Below are positions 37,101 to 52,100 of a stretch of DNA of 64,000 nt, piece after piece (position 1 is the first letter of the stretch; each line of letters starts with the position of its first letter). Made by a program: the position numbers and the translations under genes. Below the pieces are notes generated by a model. It did not search any database, was not told the DNA's origin, and worked only from the letters and a program-made list of their open reading frames with translations. Origin of the DNA: Chrysemys picta bellii (lineage: Eukaryota; Chordata; Testudines; Emydidae); assembly GCF_011386835.1 (NCBI RefSeq), contig NC_088795.1, positions 99,694,434-99,758,433 of the forward strand, given 5' to 3'.

Positions 37101-40100
37101 GCAAATTTAAAGATACAGTCTAATATAATGTCAGTGTTCTCTTAAGATTCCAGTTAGAGAATATCACATCTACAATACATTATTCATCGACATCACAAAA
37201 ACCACTATCACAACTGATGCTAGCTGGCACCCTTGGCAAAGAAGTCAATGTGTGGGTAGGAATATAGACCAAACTACCCTCTTAGGGCTTGTCTAAACTT
37301 AAAATGTTACAGGAGCACAGCTCCATCGCTGCAGCTATGCCGCCATAGTACTTCAGTGTAGATGCTACCTAAGCCGACGGGAGGGATTCTCCTGTAAGTG
37401 TAGGTAATACATCTCCCCAAATGGCAGTAGCTACGCCAACAGAAAAATTATTCCATTGACCTAGTGCTGTCTACCTGGGGACTAAGGTCGGCTTAACAAT
37501 GCTGCCTCAAGAATGTGGATTTTTCACAGCCCTAACCAATGTAGTTAAAGTGACCTTATTTTCTAGCATAGACCAGGCCTTACTCTCTTCCAAGTGTCCC
37601 TCCAGCTCAGGGTTGGACAGTATGGGAAGGCTTGCTTTGCCATTGACCTATTTAGTTCATGTTTTGTGGCAATTTCCATTGCAGTCAGTCTGACACCTTT
37701 TTCAAACACTATCTTCACTCACAGTTATTAATAAAAATGGTTGTTTTTACATCATTTTACAAGAAAATGCCTGCAGAAGTTGGCAGTGTATATTCACTAC
37801 GGTGAATCATGGCACTATCCATGAAGTTAAGTACATCAGAACAATATAAACACATCTCTAGATGTAGAGATGGAGGGAAAGGGAGTGTTAAAAAATAACC
37901 CACAGCTAAAATGCAGCGGTTCATGGTAAAATGCAATCATGGAGAATTAATTATATGCATATGATCTTTCAGAAGGCTGGCTAGAAACAAATAAAATGTG
38001 CTACTACTATTCAAAAGCTTTGTCTACCCTGGGGATTTCAGCCACTGGTACCAGACACGAGTGTATTTTACTGGTGTTAAACCCCTAATATAGATAGGCA
38101 AAACCACTATAAGCCAGGATTTGCACTGGTGCAGCTTTACTCCAATTTCAATCAGGGGTAAACTCCATTGGTATGAATTGCGGTTTAGCCGGCCTACCCT
38201 AGAAGTTTTTACTGGTGCAATGGGGATAGCAGTATCTGCCTACTCGGGAGCTGTTGTGAGGCTTGATTCATTAATATTTGTAAAGCAATTAAAATCCTCC
38301 GATAAGTGTATATAAATGCAAAATGGCATTATGGATGGAACCAACTTATTAATCTTGCAGTGCTATGGATTAAACAGAAAATAAATATCAGTTTTAAAAG
38401 TTAGATCACACAAAACATTGGCTATTTTGAGTAAATATTGACTAATCTATTTTCAGTTAGAGTTTAATACCTAATCTTTCATTTGCCTTTTAGATCAAGG
38501 CTAAACATCAAGGCTAAGTACACAATGGAGGTAACATCAATACTGTGCATTTTATTCTAGGCGCATGTGACATTAATTTCAGCATATTTTCCTGATATGA
38601 ATGTAGCAAACATACAATGGACTTGAAGTCAAACACAATGCTAAATTAGTTAATATAAACCCATTAAGAATGCTTAGACTACACTAGCCTGTTTAATAAA
38701 ATAAGGAAAGCAATGCTATATGTGTTCATTTCTTAGCTATACAGATCGCTGTCTGATAATCATGTTCTGTAAGTCCTTTACCATACTGTCTAAGGCCCTG
38801 ATCCTGCACTGAACCTTGTGCAGGTGCAGGGGGCTGCTCCTGCAAACTCACTATAGGACTGAGGCCTTCATTCATCTATTCCCATATGATTTGTTATGGT
38901 TAGGTTATTTTCCTTAAACACTTTGGCAATCAGCAGAGAAGAAAGCATCACTTCTGATGCTAATTTACATTAGTGCACAAAGGCATGAACAGTTTAGAAT
39001 AAGAATTAGAATGAAAAATACAAGCATGACTTTTTTTTAATCTGTTTAACAAAATAATTCAGTTACTGTGTTTTTTCTTTTTGAAACTGTGAAGAGGCAG
39101 AACAAAGAACCTGATTGGATAGGTTATATTTCTGGCATTTGTTACCTCTTTTTGATACAACAAGCAACTAGTCTAAGGCTACGTCTACACTACAGACCTT
39201 ACAGTGGCACAGCTCTACCCCTGTAGCTGCGCTGCTGTAAGGTCCCCTGTGTAGCTGCTCTATGCTGGCGGGAGAGAGCTCTCTCGTAGGCATAATTAAA
39301 CCACCCCCAACGAACACACCGGAGCTTTTGTCGGTGAAACTTATGTCAGTCAGGGGAGGGGAGGAAGGAGGGAAATCACACCCGTGACTGACAAACATTT
39401 TGTCAACAACAGTGCTAGTGTAGACAAAACCTGAGTTTCAGGGGTTGTTGGTTGTTCTAATTGGCAGTAGAAATTGACAATAGAGTCTAGTATTTTCTCT
39501 GATGCAATCTTGTTTATTTACAAGGAATGTACAAAGTCCTACTTCTGTAAATGCAGGAGGAACTAAAAACAAAAGGTTAATTGGTTTATAGACCCAAGCT
39601 TCTTTCAGCCAACATCCCCAACCTAGAACCTCTCTCTCTGTTTCTCCCAGAAATACACTGCTTTCAGATGCTGCTTGGCTTTCCTTTTTTGGTCTCTGAG
39701 TCTCTCTCTGGGCATGGCTACACTTGCAAGTTAGAGCACATTAAAGCAGCCCCGGGCGCCCTAACTCCCAACCCATCCACACTGGCAAGGACTCTGGAGC
39801 GCTCCTAGTAATCCACCTCCACGAGAAACATAACGCTTGTTGCGCCTCGGCTGAAATGCCCCAGCGTCAGTGTGAACAAGGTGTTGCATTACTGCGCTTT
39901 GACTGGCCTCTGGAAACGTCCCATAATCCCCTTAAGTCAAGTGGCCACTCTTGTCATTGTTTTGGAATTGGCTGTAGGAATGCGGATATCCCCTTTCAAA
40001 GCTCCGTTTCTGACAGCCGGCATGCTTATCTGCTCTAGGACAAAGCAAGCCATTGGTGTGGAATGTTGCTTGCTGTGAGTGTGCGAGAGAGAGGCGGGAG

Positions 40101-43100
40101 GAAGGGGGGTCTGAACTTACAAGACAGCATGCTGACACACTCTCAGCACCCCAAAAACCCACTCTCTCTCCCCCCACATATACACAACACACTCCCTGTC
40201 GCACTCCACCCCATCCCCCGCATTTGAAAAGCACGTTGCAGCCACTTGAACACTGGAAAAGCTACCACAATGAACTGCTCTTTGTGGCGTTGCAAGAGCT
40301 GCTAATGTGGCCATGCCAGTGCACTTCCATCTGAAAGTGTAAACACTCGGCAGCGTTTTCCCTGCTGCGGTCGCTGAAGGCTGGTTTAACTCCCAGCACT
40401 CTACATCCGCAAGTGTAGCCATGCCCTCAGTTACTTGTCTGCACTCCAGCTTGTCTTTTTCACATACACAATCCACACACGCCTACTCAGAACAATAGCA
40501 GTGGAACCATCCACCCACATGGTGCTAGATTATGGGCAGATTTCATTATGCCTTGTATTAGGTTGTGTCTCTTTAACTGTCTCTTACAGCTATACTTAAT
40601 GAAGGGCGTGTTCACAATGATCACTTTCAATGAGGTTTACCTTAATACATAACAAGCTCATAACAGTTATAGTATTAGGACTTGTCTACATTGGCAAGTT
40701 TCTGTGCAGTAAAGCAGCTTTCTGCGGTCTAACCCCTGAGGTGTATCAAGCCACAAACTGCACAGTTGCAGCACTGTAAAAAAACCACCCCGATGAGACA
40801 CGTACACCATTCTGCGCAGGGGCTACAGCGCTGTGGTACCAGGGTAGATACCCTGGTTGATTACAGCCCTGCGATTGGCCTCCGGGAGGTGTCCCACAAT
40901 GCCTGTTCTCACCTCTCTGGTCATCGGTTTGAACTCTACTGCCCCGCCCCTTAAATTCCTTGGGAATTTTGAAAGTCCTCTTCCTGTTTATTCGGTGACG
41001 AGTGCAGTGGTCTCAGCACACCTTTCTAGGTGACCATGCCTGCTCCATGCAGCAGGCGATCCCCCACTTGGAGCAATGCCAAGCAGCTGGACCTCATCAG
41101 CATGTGGGGAGAGGAGGCTGTCCAGTCCCAGCTGTGCTCTAGCCATAGGAATTATGACAGATTTAACGATGCATGACAGAAAGGGGCCATGACCAGGACA
41201 CCCTGCAGTGCAGGGTCATAGTGAAGGAGCTGCAGAACGCCTAGCACAAGGTGCAGGAGGCAAACCGCCGCTCCGGTGCTGCGTCCACGAGCTGCTGGTT
41301 CTACAAAGAGCTGGACATGATACTCGGGGGCGACTCCACCTACATTGTGAAGGCCACCATGGATACTTCAGTGGCTTGCATGCCAGTCAAGAGTGGACCA
41401 AGCCAGGAGGAGGAAATCTTGGACGAGGCTCCGGAGGGTGATGGGGACCGAGAGGCAGAGGACGACTCGGAGGTCAGAGATGCATCCAACCAGAAGCTCT
41501 TCTCTTCCCCGGAGGAGGGTAGCCAGTCACAGCTGTCAGAGCTTGGCAAAGCACAAACAGGAGAGGAGGCCCCTGGTAAGTGGCTTTGATTTTGGGAATT
41601 GCTGAAGCGAGTTGTTGGGGGCAGGAGGGTTGCAGAAAGCAGGCTTGTGTCTGTATGATGTGCGTACCACCACATGCCTAGTCTGAGCGGCGGAACAGGG
41701 TGTTGATTGACTCCCTCATTTCATGGGAATCTGCCTCAGAGATCTCCAGGAAACTTTCATGGAGATACTGGGCAATCTGCTGCTGCAGGTTCTTTGGCAG
41801 AGCTGCTTTGTTTCTTGCCCCATTAAGGGTAACTTTCTCATGCCACTCTGCCGTCACTGGTGGGGGGACGGGGACCATTGCTGCACACAGGCAAGCCGCA
41901 TAAGGGCCAGGGCAGAAGCTGCAGTCTTGGAGAAGACCCTCCCTTGATTTCCTGCTCACTCTCAGCAGCGAGATATCTTCCATAATGAACACAGCCTGTG
42001 GAAAATGTGGGGACAGTAATGATTATAAGGCCCCTCCCTACAGTGCTGGCTTATCCCAAGAGCCCCATGCCCAGTGTACAGTACGGTCCTGGAACACTGA
42101 TTTCCCCTGCCCCTGGGTCTTGTGGCTCATGTGTGCTTGCCTGGGGTCAGCCAGTTAGTGACAGGTATGTGAACAGTGGCTGTGTTTTAAATCACGGAAT
42201 CAGTGTTGTGTTGCAAACAATTCTGCGTCTGTAAAATGTTGCATTTTGGCTTCTCAGATATGACCTTGGGAGCTCAGCCTCCCTCTTTGTTATCGCCAGC
42301 TGAACGGCTGTGCAGAATTAGAAAGCGGACAGGAGGAACTAAAGAGGACTTTCTGCATGATGTCCTGATGCATTCTGCAGCCAAAAAACAAGAATTGAAG
42401 TAGTGGCAGGACACCGAGAAGAGGGACTGAGAGGAAAACGCGGCACGCCAGAATGAAGCCACAGAGCAGCTCTTAAAGGTTATGGAGCACCAAGAGGACA
42501 CACTCCAGGCACTACTAGCACTGTAAACCGAGCAGCTCCTCGCCCACCCTCCTGCAGCTGCTGTTGCAAAACTCTTTCCCATGCGCCCCACAGACACCGC
42601 CAAAACACTCTTATCAATCTCCTGGCTCCAGTCTGTACCCGCTGCATTCCACTCCTGCCTCGTCACTCAGCCCTGTGGACTCCCAGTACCCACTGCACTC
42701 AACACTCGTCCCTCTGCAGTTTAGCCCTGCTGAAGTACAGTACCTGCTGCACTGTACTCCAAAGGACAAGGTTGCATATGATACCTAGCCATACACAAAT
42801 CTTTAACCGTCCTGGGACCCCACCTCCTCCTTAGACCATCCCTTCCCCCATCCGCCACAGTTCCAATGTGTTTTTTTGTTTGTCTCTCCCCCTGGTTATT
42901 GTTTTTTAATAAAAGAATTGTTTTGGTTTGAAAGCAATCTTTATTCCATTAACTGAAAGAAAACAGAGCCTTGCAAAGCAACAGGCAATTTTCTTAAACC
43001 TTCACAGTGCATCGTCTGAACCAATCACAACCACCTCCTAGCATTACAAGCACTGCACTCCCGAGCATAGCAACAAATATTAGTGGATTTCAGCTTCAAA

Positions 43101-46100
43101 TTGCTGCCTCAAGGCATCCCTGATCCTTATGGCCCCGCGCTGTGCTCCTCTAATAGCTGTTCTCTGGCTGTTCAAATTCAGCCTCCAGGCGTTGAGCCTC
43201 AGTGGTCCAGCCCTGAGTGAAGCTTTCACCTTTCCCTTCATAAATATTATGGAGCATACAGCACGTGGCTATAAGCTTAGGAATATTATCATTGGCCAAG
43301 TCCAGTCTCCCATATAGGCAGCGCCAACAAGCCTTTAAATGGCCAAAAGCACATTCAACAGTCATTCTGCACTTGCTCAGCCTGTTGTTCAACCACTCCT
43401 TACTGCTGTCAAGGTGCCCTGTGTATGGCTTCATAATCCACAACATTAAGGGGGTAGGCAAGGTCTCCCAGGATCACAATGGGCATTTTGACTTCCCCTA
43501 TGGTGATCTTCTGGTCTGGGAAGAAAGTTTCTGCTTGCAGCTTCCTGAACAGGCCAGTGTTCCGAAAGATGCGTGCGCCATGCACCTTTCCGGACCAGCC
43601 TGCGTTAATGTCCATGAAACGCCCAGGGTGATCTACAAGCGCCTAGAGTACCATAGAGAAATACCCCTTCCGATTAATGTACTCGGTGGCTAGATGGTCT
43701 GGTGCCAGAATTGGAATATGCGCCCCTCCACAGTTAGGGAACCACATTTGTGCAAAGCCTTCCACAATGTCATGCACGTTGCCCAGAATCACGGTCTTGC
43801 AGAACAGGATGCGATTAATGGCCTTGCACACTTCCCTCAACATGTGTACAACGATTGACTTTCCCACTCCGAACTGGTTAGCAACCGATCGGTAGCAGTC
43901 TGGAGTAGCCAGCTTTCATAATACAATCGCGACATGCTTCTCCAATGACAAGGCAACTCTCATTCTCGAGTCCTTGTGCTGCAGGGCTGGGGTGAGCTCA
44001 TCACACAGTCCCATGAATGTGGCTTTCCTCATCTGAAAGTTCTGCAGCCACTGCTCGTCATCCCAGACGTGCATCACAATGTGATCCCACCACTCAGTGT
44101 TTGTTTCCCAACCCCAAAAGCGTGTTCCACTGCAGTCAGCACCTCCTGAATGCCACAAGCAATCTCGTGTCGTAACTACTATGCGTGGCAAGATCAATGT
44201 CAAACTCCTCTTGCCTTTGTAGTTTAAGGAATAACTCCACTGTCACTCGTGACATGTTAGTGAGAGCGAGCAGCATATTGATGAACAGTGCAGGATCCAT
44301 TCCTGCAGACTGAAGAGACAAAGCGCACAGTACACAAACTGTTGAAAGATGGCGCCAAATGAGGACAGAAGCACGGGGATTGCTGAGATGTGAAGCAATG
44401 CATCATGGGACAGGACTCAGGATGCCCTGTGACCCCCTCCACCTTCCCACAACTCTTAGCAGCAGAAGAGGAAGAGATTCATAGATTCATAGATTCTAGG
44501 ACTGGAAGATTCTAGGATGCTCTGTGGGATAGCTGCCCAGAGTGCACTGCTCCAAATACCACTGCAAGGGCCACAAGTGGGAAAATGCTATTGCGCAGGC
44601 AGCTGTCAGTGTGAACACACAACAGCGGTTTCCCTTCAGCGCTCTCTGAGTGGCGCTGTAACTGCTGGCGATGTAACTCTGCCAGCGTAGACATACCGTT
44701 AGACTTCATTTTGGAAGAAAGGCAAATGTGTGTCACTTGATGGCAAATTGATTAGATTTCAGTTCAAGGAGCTTTTTGTCAGTGATAGATACTACATGTT
44801 CAGTAGTGATAGAACCTTAATCTTGCAAGCTGCTCCACATGGCTGAATGCTTGTGTCTTTGTAGAAAACCATTTTAATTAATGGGGCTCTATACAGGTGG
44901 AGAGTTCCACCCATTCCAGCACAGCGTGGAGGCTCCGGGCTCTTACTATTAAATGTGTAGTATGTTGAATATGTTCCATTCAAATGATTTCCAAGCAATT
45001 TAAGGAAAATAAGTTGAATTAAACAAATCACATGGGAACAGGCGAACTGAATCAGTGTGTTCAAGAACTTACGAAATAGTCTTATCACCAGGGCCGGTGC
45101 AACCCATTAGGCTACTTAGGCGGTCGCCTAGGGCACTAGCATTTGGGGGGCGGCATTTTGGGTCCCTCGGCAGCGGCCGGATCTTCGGCTGCCCCAGTCG
45201 TTGTTGGCATTTAGGCGGAGGGAGCTGGGGCAGGGGGGCGCGGGGCGGGCTGCCTGCAGCAAGTAAGGGGGGGGCGGTGGCACACAGGGGAACTGCCCCG
45301 CTCTGCTTCTCTCCTCCCAGGCTTGCGGCGCCAAACAGCTGATTGGCGCCGCAAGTCTGGGAGGCGGGAGAAGTGGAGCAGCGACGGCGTGCTCGGGGAG
45401 GAGGCGGAGCAGAGGTGAGCTGGGGCGGGGAGCTGCCGCACGGCTCCCCGGGCCGGGGAGAGCTGCCGCGGGGGGGGGGGGGGAGCACCTCAGGGCGGAG
45501 GGGGGGGAGCTGCTGCAGGGGGGGGCGCCTTAGGGTGGAGAGCTGCCACAAGGCTCGGGGAGCTGCCTAGGGCGTGAAACATCCTTGCACCCTCCCTGCT
45601 TATCACCCAGGGCTCTTAATATTTAAGAAATAAACATACTAATATATTGCTTTTGAAATTAATGGTCTATTTGTCAGTATCGGAGTCCTCCTGGACAGTG
45701 CAGGTTGTAGGATCAAAGCTTAAGATTGCATTTCTCAATGAAGGAGGCAATATGCTTAGTGGTGTGAGTAGCAGACCAAAACCTTCAGGTTCTGTTCTCT
45801 GCTCAGATGATTACCACTCAATTAACTTGGATAAATTACTTAACATTTTTGTGCTTCTGTTTCCTCAACTATAAAATGTAGATAATACTTAAATATTATT
45901 ATAATTTATTATTTGTATTATGGCACAACCCCATTGGACTGTGCACTGTGCACACAACTATGAAAGACAGACCCTGCCCCAAACAGCTGGCAGTCTGAAT
46001 AAATAACAGAGGTTCTATGAAGCTTAATTTATTGATGTTTGCGTTATTTGATTTTGGTTCCTAGATCACACAGTGACAGGTGCATTAGAAATACTTAAGA

Positions 46101-49100
46101 GAAGTAAAATTTTTGCAAAACACTGTGAAGTCCTTGAGTGTAAGGTGCTATGTAAGGGCAAATGAGTATTGAATATTGATATTTTAGGTAAGGGAGTTTG
46201 TTCTGAAGTAGCTTCCCTCTAGAGAATAGGAAGAACTAAAGGATCAAGTGACAATGTATTATAGTTAACTAGGTCCAAATCCCAGTATTACTAAAGTAAA
46301 TTATAATACTTCCACTGACTGAAGTTGGACCAAATTTTGGCCTCTTGCAGACCTTCCTGAATAAGGGCTCTAGGAAGGAATCTTTGTCCTTCTGTTACAT
46401 ATCAGAACACTGGTTGGAAAAAAGAAAAAACAATGTTTTAAAAGAGAAGAAAAAAGGTAATGAAACAAACTGGGTTGTTAAAACTTTAAAAAGTCTTATG
46501 CAATTGCATAGCATGTATATATCCACATATATGTATTATTAGTTTTGTAATATTAACTTCTGCAAACTAAGTGCTAGAAACAAGAGTTTTTAACTATTAT
46601 AAGACAAGCTTATCAAATGTGCCCTAGATGCCCTGATAACTATGGATGGATTTTGTCCTCAGAGGAGAGAAGTGATTAAATCCCAACGGTCAAATCTGCA
46701 AACTTGGCTGTGCTAAAGTTACACACCTAAACAAGTGGCCTGATTTTCAGAGGTGCTTAACACCCACATCTTATTTGATTTCAGTGCAAGCCAACTCAGC
46801 ACCTCTGAAAGTTCACTGAGATGCCTAAATATGGATTTAGATGCCAAACTGTAGGCACTTATATTTAAATATTTGGCTCCTACTTTTTGAAGATCCCTGT
46901 CTTGGCCCACAGAACCCAGGCCAGATTGTGTCTTAATTTATAATGATCTGGCTGTGGAATTGGTTTCCGGAGTCATCCTTCTGCAACAGAAATGTTTATT
47001 TTCCCATTATTTCCCAATTATCTTCTAAATATTTGTTTTTTAATATCAGGTTATATGATGATTGTATATATATCCTATTGCCTATGACAACATCTCTTTG
47101 AAAAGAAAATGTCTATTAGATTTTAACAACATTTACATTTGGGTAGAAAAAGAATAGATTACTATTTCACACAGACAAACGAAATCATTGGCACTTAATT
47201 TAAAACTATTAATCTGTTGTAGTGTTTCTCCAACAGAGATGCTGGTACCAAGCTCTTCCAGCAAACAGGAGGACCAGATTGCCCTGCCTAGATCCATGCT
47301 TGGTGGAGACTCACCACACGCAAACCTCCCTCCTTTCCTGTGGCACTGTATCTAATTCCTGGATCCTGTGGAGGTCTCTCTGGAGCAGGGTGGGAGGGGA
47401 GCGGGGGGGGAGAGCATTTGGGTGGATATGGTGGAGACGCAAATTATTCCCTCTGTGAAAATTAATTTGGAAAGATAATAAAGCCTGGGGCTTTTCAGTG
47501 GAGACTCTTCCAAAAGTCCCAAAGGCAGCAGTGGCTCTGGGAAACTCCTGGTAGCATGGGTGCTGCGAAGGAGTGGGGGGCAAGCTGCCAGGGCACTGAG
47601 GCCATGTCTACACTACAAGCACTATAGCAGCACAGCTGCACTACTGCAGCAATGCTGCTGCAGAGCTATAGCATAGACACTTCCTACATTGTTGGAAGGG
47701 GACTTTCCATTGATGTGGTTAATCCACCTCCCTGAGAGGTGGTAGCTAGGTTGATAGAAGAATTATTCCTTCAACCTAGCCACGTCTACACTGAAGGTTA
47801 GGTCAACCTATCCACGGCACTCAGGGCTCTAAATTTTTCACAGCCCTGATACATAGTTAGGTTGATATAATTTTTAAGTGCAGACTAGGTCTGAGCCTCT
47901 ACATGGATGATCTCTCATGAATTCCTAAGGACAGACCAGGTATGGGGGAGGCCCTGTTGCCTTTTCCACAGAAAGGGTGATGTGAACAGGAGCGGTGCCA
48001 GGGTTTTTGCTGCCCTAGGACCCGCCGCCGAATTTCCGCCAAAGACCCGGAGCAGAAGGACCCCCCCACCGCCGAATTGCCGCCAAGGACGGCAAAATGC
48101 CGCCCCCCAAATCCTGCCGCCCTAGGCGACTGCCTAGGGTCGCCTAGTGGAAGCGCCAGCCCTGGATGTGAAGAAGGGTCCATGAGAAGATCTTTGTGGA
48201 GATTTCCTTACTATGGGTGACCCCTCTCATGATCTTTTCGCAGGAGGAAAGGGTCTGGGTCCGGGAATAATTTTTCTTCTACAATGTTCCCCTCCCCATT
48301 GTTACTCAGCAAAAGCAGAACTAACCAGAGAGCACTGGTTCAAAGCAGGAAGGGCAGATAGAACCTACCTTGTATTTTCTGTGATCTCCACCAATCTCAA
48401 AGGGAGCAAAAAAGGAGAGCAACAGATGGAATGTTATCAGACCCAGAGAAAAGAGTAACACAGGCCAGCTGAATCCCTGGTATAACTCCAGTGGAATCAC
48501 ATTGTTCTGCCTTCTTTACATTTTGCCAGATTAATTGGATTAAAAAAAAAAAAAAGTCAAGGAAATCCATTAACTTTCTCTGCATGGAGTCTTCTTTCCC
48601 TACCTTTGTAGAATGGCTCTCTTAGGAGTTAGTTCATAATCTTTGGGTCTCCTTTGTAGGGCTCTTACACATCTCATGATAAGTTAAGGTGAATTATTAA
48701 TTGATTTTATATTATGGTTTTGTGAAGTGTGGTCTCCTTTATCTGCAGAAGGGAGAAGGACCCCGCCCTGACCATCACTGTCCAAGTGGTATAAGATTTT
48801 ACGTAGCATCTTATTATATTAACAATAACAATTAGGCAGTAGAATAGAGCCTGCTATCTAAGTGGATCCCAAAGTACTTTATAAGCTGTAAATAGCAAAT
48901 TTGTCATTGACTTCAATGGTAGCAGACTCAGGCCCTCAAAAACAACCAAAATAAAATATTATCCTCTATATAAGAGTGGATATAAGGAAGTGGAAACATG
49001 AGTTTGAATTTGAAATTTCCATTTAATTATTTCATTGTGGGCTATTTGCCCCCTCTATAGAAGAAGCTGGGCTTCTGACCCCTAAACTCATGGATCCACT

Positions 49101-52100
49101 CAGATCTCTTTTTTTTTGTGTGACAGCATTATATCGAGGTAGAAATGTAATTTTAAAATAAATCAATTGGAATATAAATACTGTACTTATATTTCAGTAT
49201 ATAAAGCAATATAACAAGTAATTGTCTGTATGAAATTTTAGTTTGTGCTGACTTCGCTAGTGCTTTTTATGTAGCCTGTTGTAAAACTATTCAATTATCT
49301 AGATCAGTTGATGTAACCCCTGGAAGACCTCTGCGTACCCACAAGGGTCCATGTGCCCCTGGTTGAGAACCACTGCCCTAAAGTAATAATATAGTGGCCA
49401 GATCAGTTTATCCAGAGAATTCTTTACCTGTTCTTTCTGATTGACGTACTTCCTGGGTGGATTTGTTAATGTGCTTTGGCTGGCATGGGAATGTATTCCC
49501 AACAATGTCCCATCAAATAGATATGTGTTAGCTTTGAACAAAAGTCTTAGTTTATTGTAATTATCTGTGCAGCACTCACCTTTGCATAAATTAATCATAG
49601 TTCCCTTTACAAGAGCACTTTTATGTTGTATATAACTTATATACCCTGTGTTGAATCTCACAGAATGACAAAAATGATTTAACAAGCCATAAACCAGAGG
49701 TTGTCTGGACTTTGGATTATTTTATCTATTCTCTGAGAGATCTGAAAGCTGCTGAGTGTTTTTCTCCCTCTTGCAGAAGGCTGAAGAAATTTTTCTTATT
49801 TGAATTGTGGCAACAAATGTAACTGTCAAATTATGGAAGGTTTGAGAACAGAAAAATAATATTCAGACTTTTGGGTTGGTTTGAGAGATCGATTTCTACC
49901 CGCCGATTCCGGCGGGTAGTGAAGACGTAGCCTCAGTGAGTAGTTTAATTAATTTCAATGAGGCCATCTGCCATGTAAGGTATCACTCAAGGTGGGTATG
50001 GGTTGCAGAATATGGCTGGCCCGTAATAAATTTAAACAACCCACCGGTGCTATTTTCCACTTTGTGCATTTCTTTAATTAGGAGGCCATAGGACATGGAT
50101 TTAATTTATTTTCCTTTATTTTAGTATTTTATTTTTTCCCAATTCCACTTTAGTCTTTGTTTTTTAAAAAGTTATGAGTATCTACCTTGTCTAAGTCATA
50201 TGATCAGGATGGCAACATCATTCACACCACACTCACCTTGTTCTTGTCCTATATTTTCAAAACTGACTAATAATTTTAGGTACTCAACTTGAGATACCTT
50301 AAGGACACTGATTTTCAGAAAATGCTAAGCACTCCTTCTGTGAAAATCAAGCCTTTTTAAGATGTCTTGCATTGGAAAACACAAAATTGATGCAACCTAA
50401 AACATGTCACTTCTGAAAATCTTATTTGAATAATTTTCATAATATATGGTAGTATTGGGGTGAACTGTAATGGTAATGGTGGGAGACTGTTAGAGTAGGA
50501 TGGGAATTTGCTGTGGGTTATCTGTAAAATGGGGATAATAATATTGACCTCCTTTGTAAAGTTTGAGATCTATTGATGAAAAGTGCTAAATATGACCTTG
50601 ACATTTATTTTTTTTATCTTAAATTGTTGTACTTATAATGCATTTTTAAGTTATATCAAGGGCACATAAAGCATGTGGACAGGCATCCTTTTTTACCTTT
50701 TCTATATATTGAAATAATCTCGAAGCATGTGCTACTTCCTTTATGGTACTGATGGATGCTATTCTGAAAACTTATATGAAGATGTATACTACAGCAGACA
50801 ACTTTAGGGTCCAAGCCTGCATCCACTGAAGTCAGTGAGGGTAGGTTTGAGCCCAGAGGGTGTGCAATTCGTGAGAAGACTACTGCTAAATAAAATAACA
50901 AAATAAAACTAAAGAGCTGAAAGTAATACAGGGCTAATGTCATTTTAAAATTCTTAAATACTGATAGAGGATGTTTCTCTTCAAACAATAAATACAATTG
51001 GTAAGTCTGCTATATCAGTAAATATCAAATATTTTGCAATATGATTTTACCAGGCTGGGATGAATTATTTATATATATATAAACTATTACTGGAAGAATT
51101 TATTAAATATACAAATATGAAAACTTTGGTTTAAATTAAAATAATAATCAGGACTGTGAGCAACAGCTGTTATTGGACTAAATGGAAAGACTGTGAAAGA
51201 AAGCTTCTGAATAACCATACTTTGCAGGCAATAGTAATTGAACTAAAGTAGTAAACTGTTGCTTTAATATATATATATATAGTGATTGAATGCCTGATGT
51301 GACTAGTAAAATAAATATTAAAAACAAAAGAAGACTGTTTCTTAGTATTTCACCAGTCCTAGATCTCTTTTATGCCAATTATACTAGTTTTTCCCCTGCT
51401 ACTTTCCATATTGGTGCTGGAGCTGTTAAGATTAAACCTGGTTGTACTGTACCTTGATCAGATTGTGTCCTACAGTATAGACAGCTGCTATTTTCCCTCT
51501 CTCGCCAGGTGCATGCATACCTGTACCATACCCATGCCAGGCAACTAAATAAGGATTGTGGATTGTAATCCAGTATTTAACGCGGTCCCCAAAAATTTGG
51601 AAACAAAAAGCTGCATAGTCGTTGAAGATATCAATTACTGATTCATTTTTCCACCCCCCATATTTTTCTTGCAGTGCCAAAGGCAAGTCCCAGTGGTACA
51701 GAGTTACTATGGGCTCAATATTTCTGTGGACTAGAGAGTCAATGAGAGTATTGTAGTAGTGGAGTCCTTTTTCGTTGGCATTTGCTATCACCCCTCTGGG
51801 AAAGAGCCTTGGCCATGAAATTGAAAACTGATAAAAAGTAACTCCCAAAAAATCCAGAGCTGACAAGTCTTTGTCCAGAAAAGTGTAACTGTTGCTGGAG
51901 TCATCTATGTTGGCAGCATCTCTGAAATCTGAGTGAACGAAGTGGTCCCATATTGAGGGTCCCTTTCCATCCTTCCTCCAGCTGCCTTCTACCTGAAATG
52001 CTCCAGTGCCTACTCCCCAAAGAAATTTTTTGGGGAAAGTGTCATACAGAAACATCTGAGTGCCATTCACAGGACTGAAGCTAAGGTCCTTTTCCCACAC

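Larger units (their letters stand above)
40675..44701. mobile_element. PIF/Harbinger element with both genes, 4.0 kb, TTA duplication
   Basis: TTA at 40675-40677 and 44699-44701 flanks a 4021-bp unit with ends GGACTTGTCTACATTGGCAA and CGGTATGTCTACGCTGGCAG (right, reversed). A Myb/SANT-like gene runs + (from 41036 to about 42785) and a transposase gene runs - (44203 to 43150), converging. This is the usual two-gene plan of vertebrate Harbinger elements. Both genes have stops or deletions. A short CR1 tail is nested at about 44470-44515. Confidence 0.9.
35518..51452 (-). other. KLB: KLB intron 1
   Basis: 15.9 kb. 35520-37280 is AT-rich unique sequence without a feature. MITEs lie at 37285-37579 and 39177-39431, a longer inverted-end element at 39710-40426, a two-gene Harbinger at 40678-44698, a hAT at 45081-45606, old L2/MIR-like pieces at 45800-46880, a MITE at 47601-47893 and a hAT at 47979-48172. 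In 48200-51450 only small repeat scraps (49303-49380, 49885-49932, MIR tail near 50520-50600) were seen. Confidence 0.85.

Noticed and set aside
45069..45551. 160-codon proline-rich ORF (- strand)
   Set aside because: Lies inside the hAT element bounded by CTTATCAC duplications; compositional.
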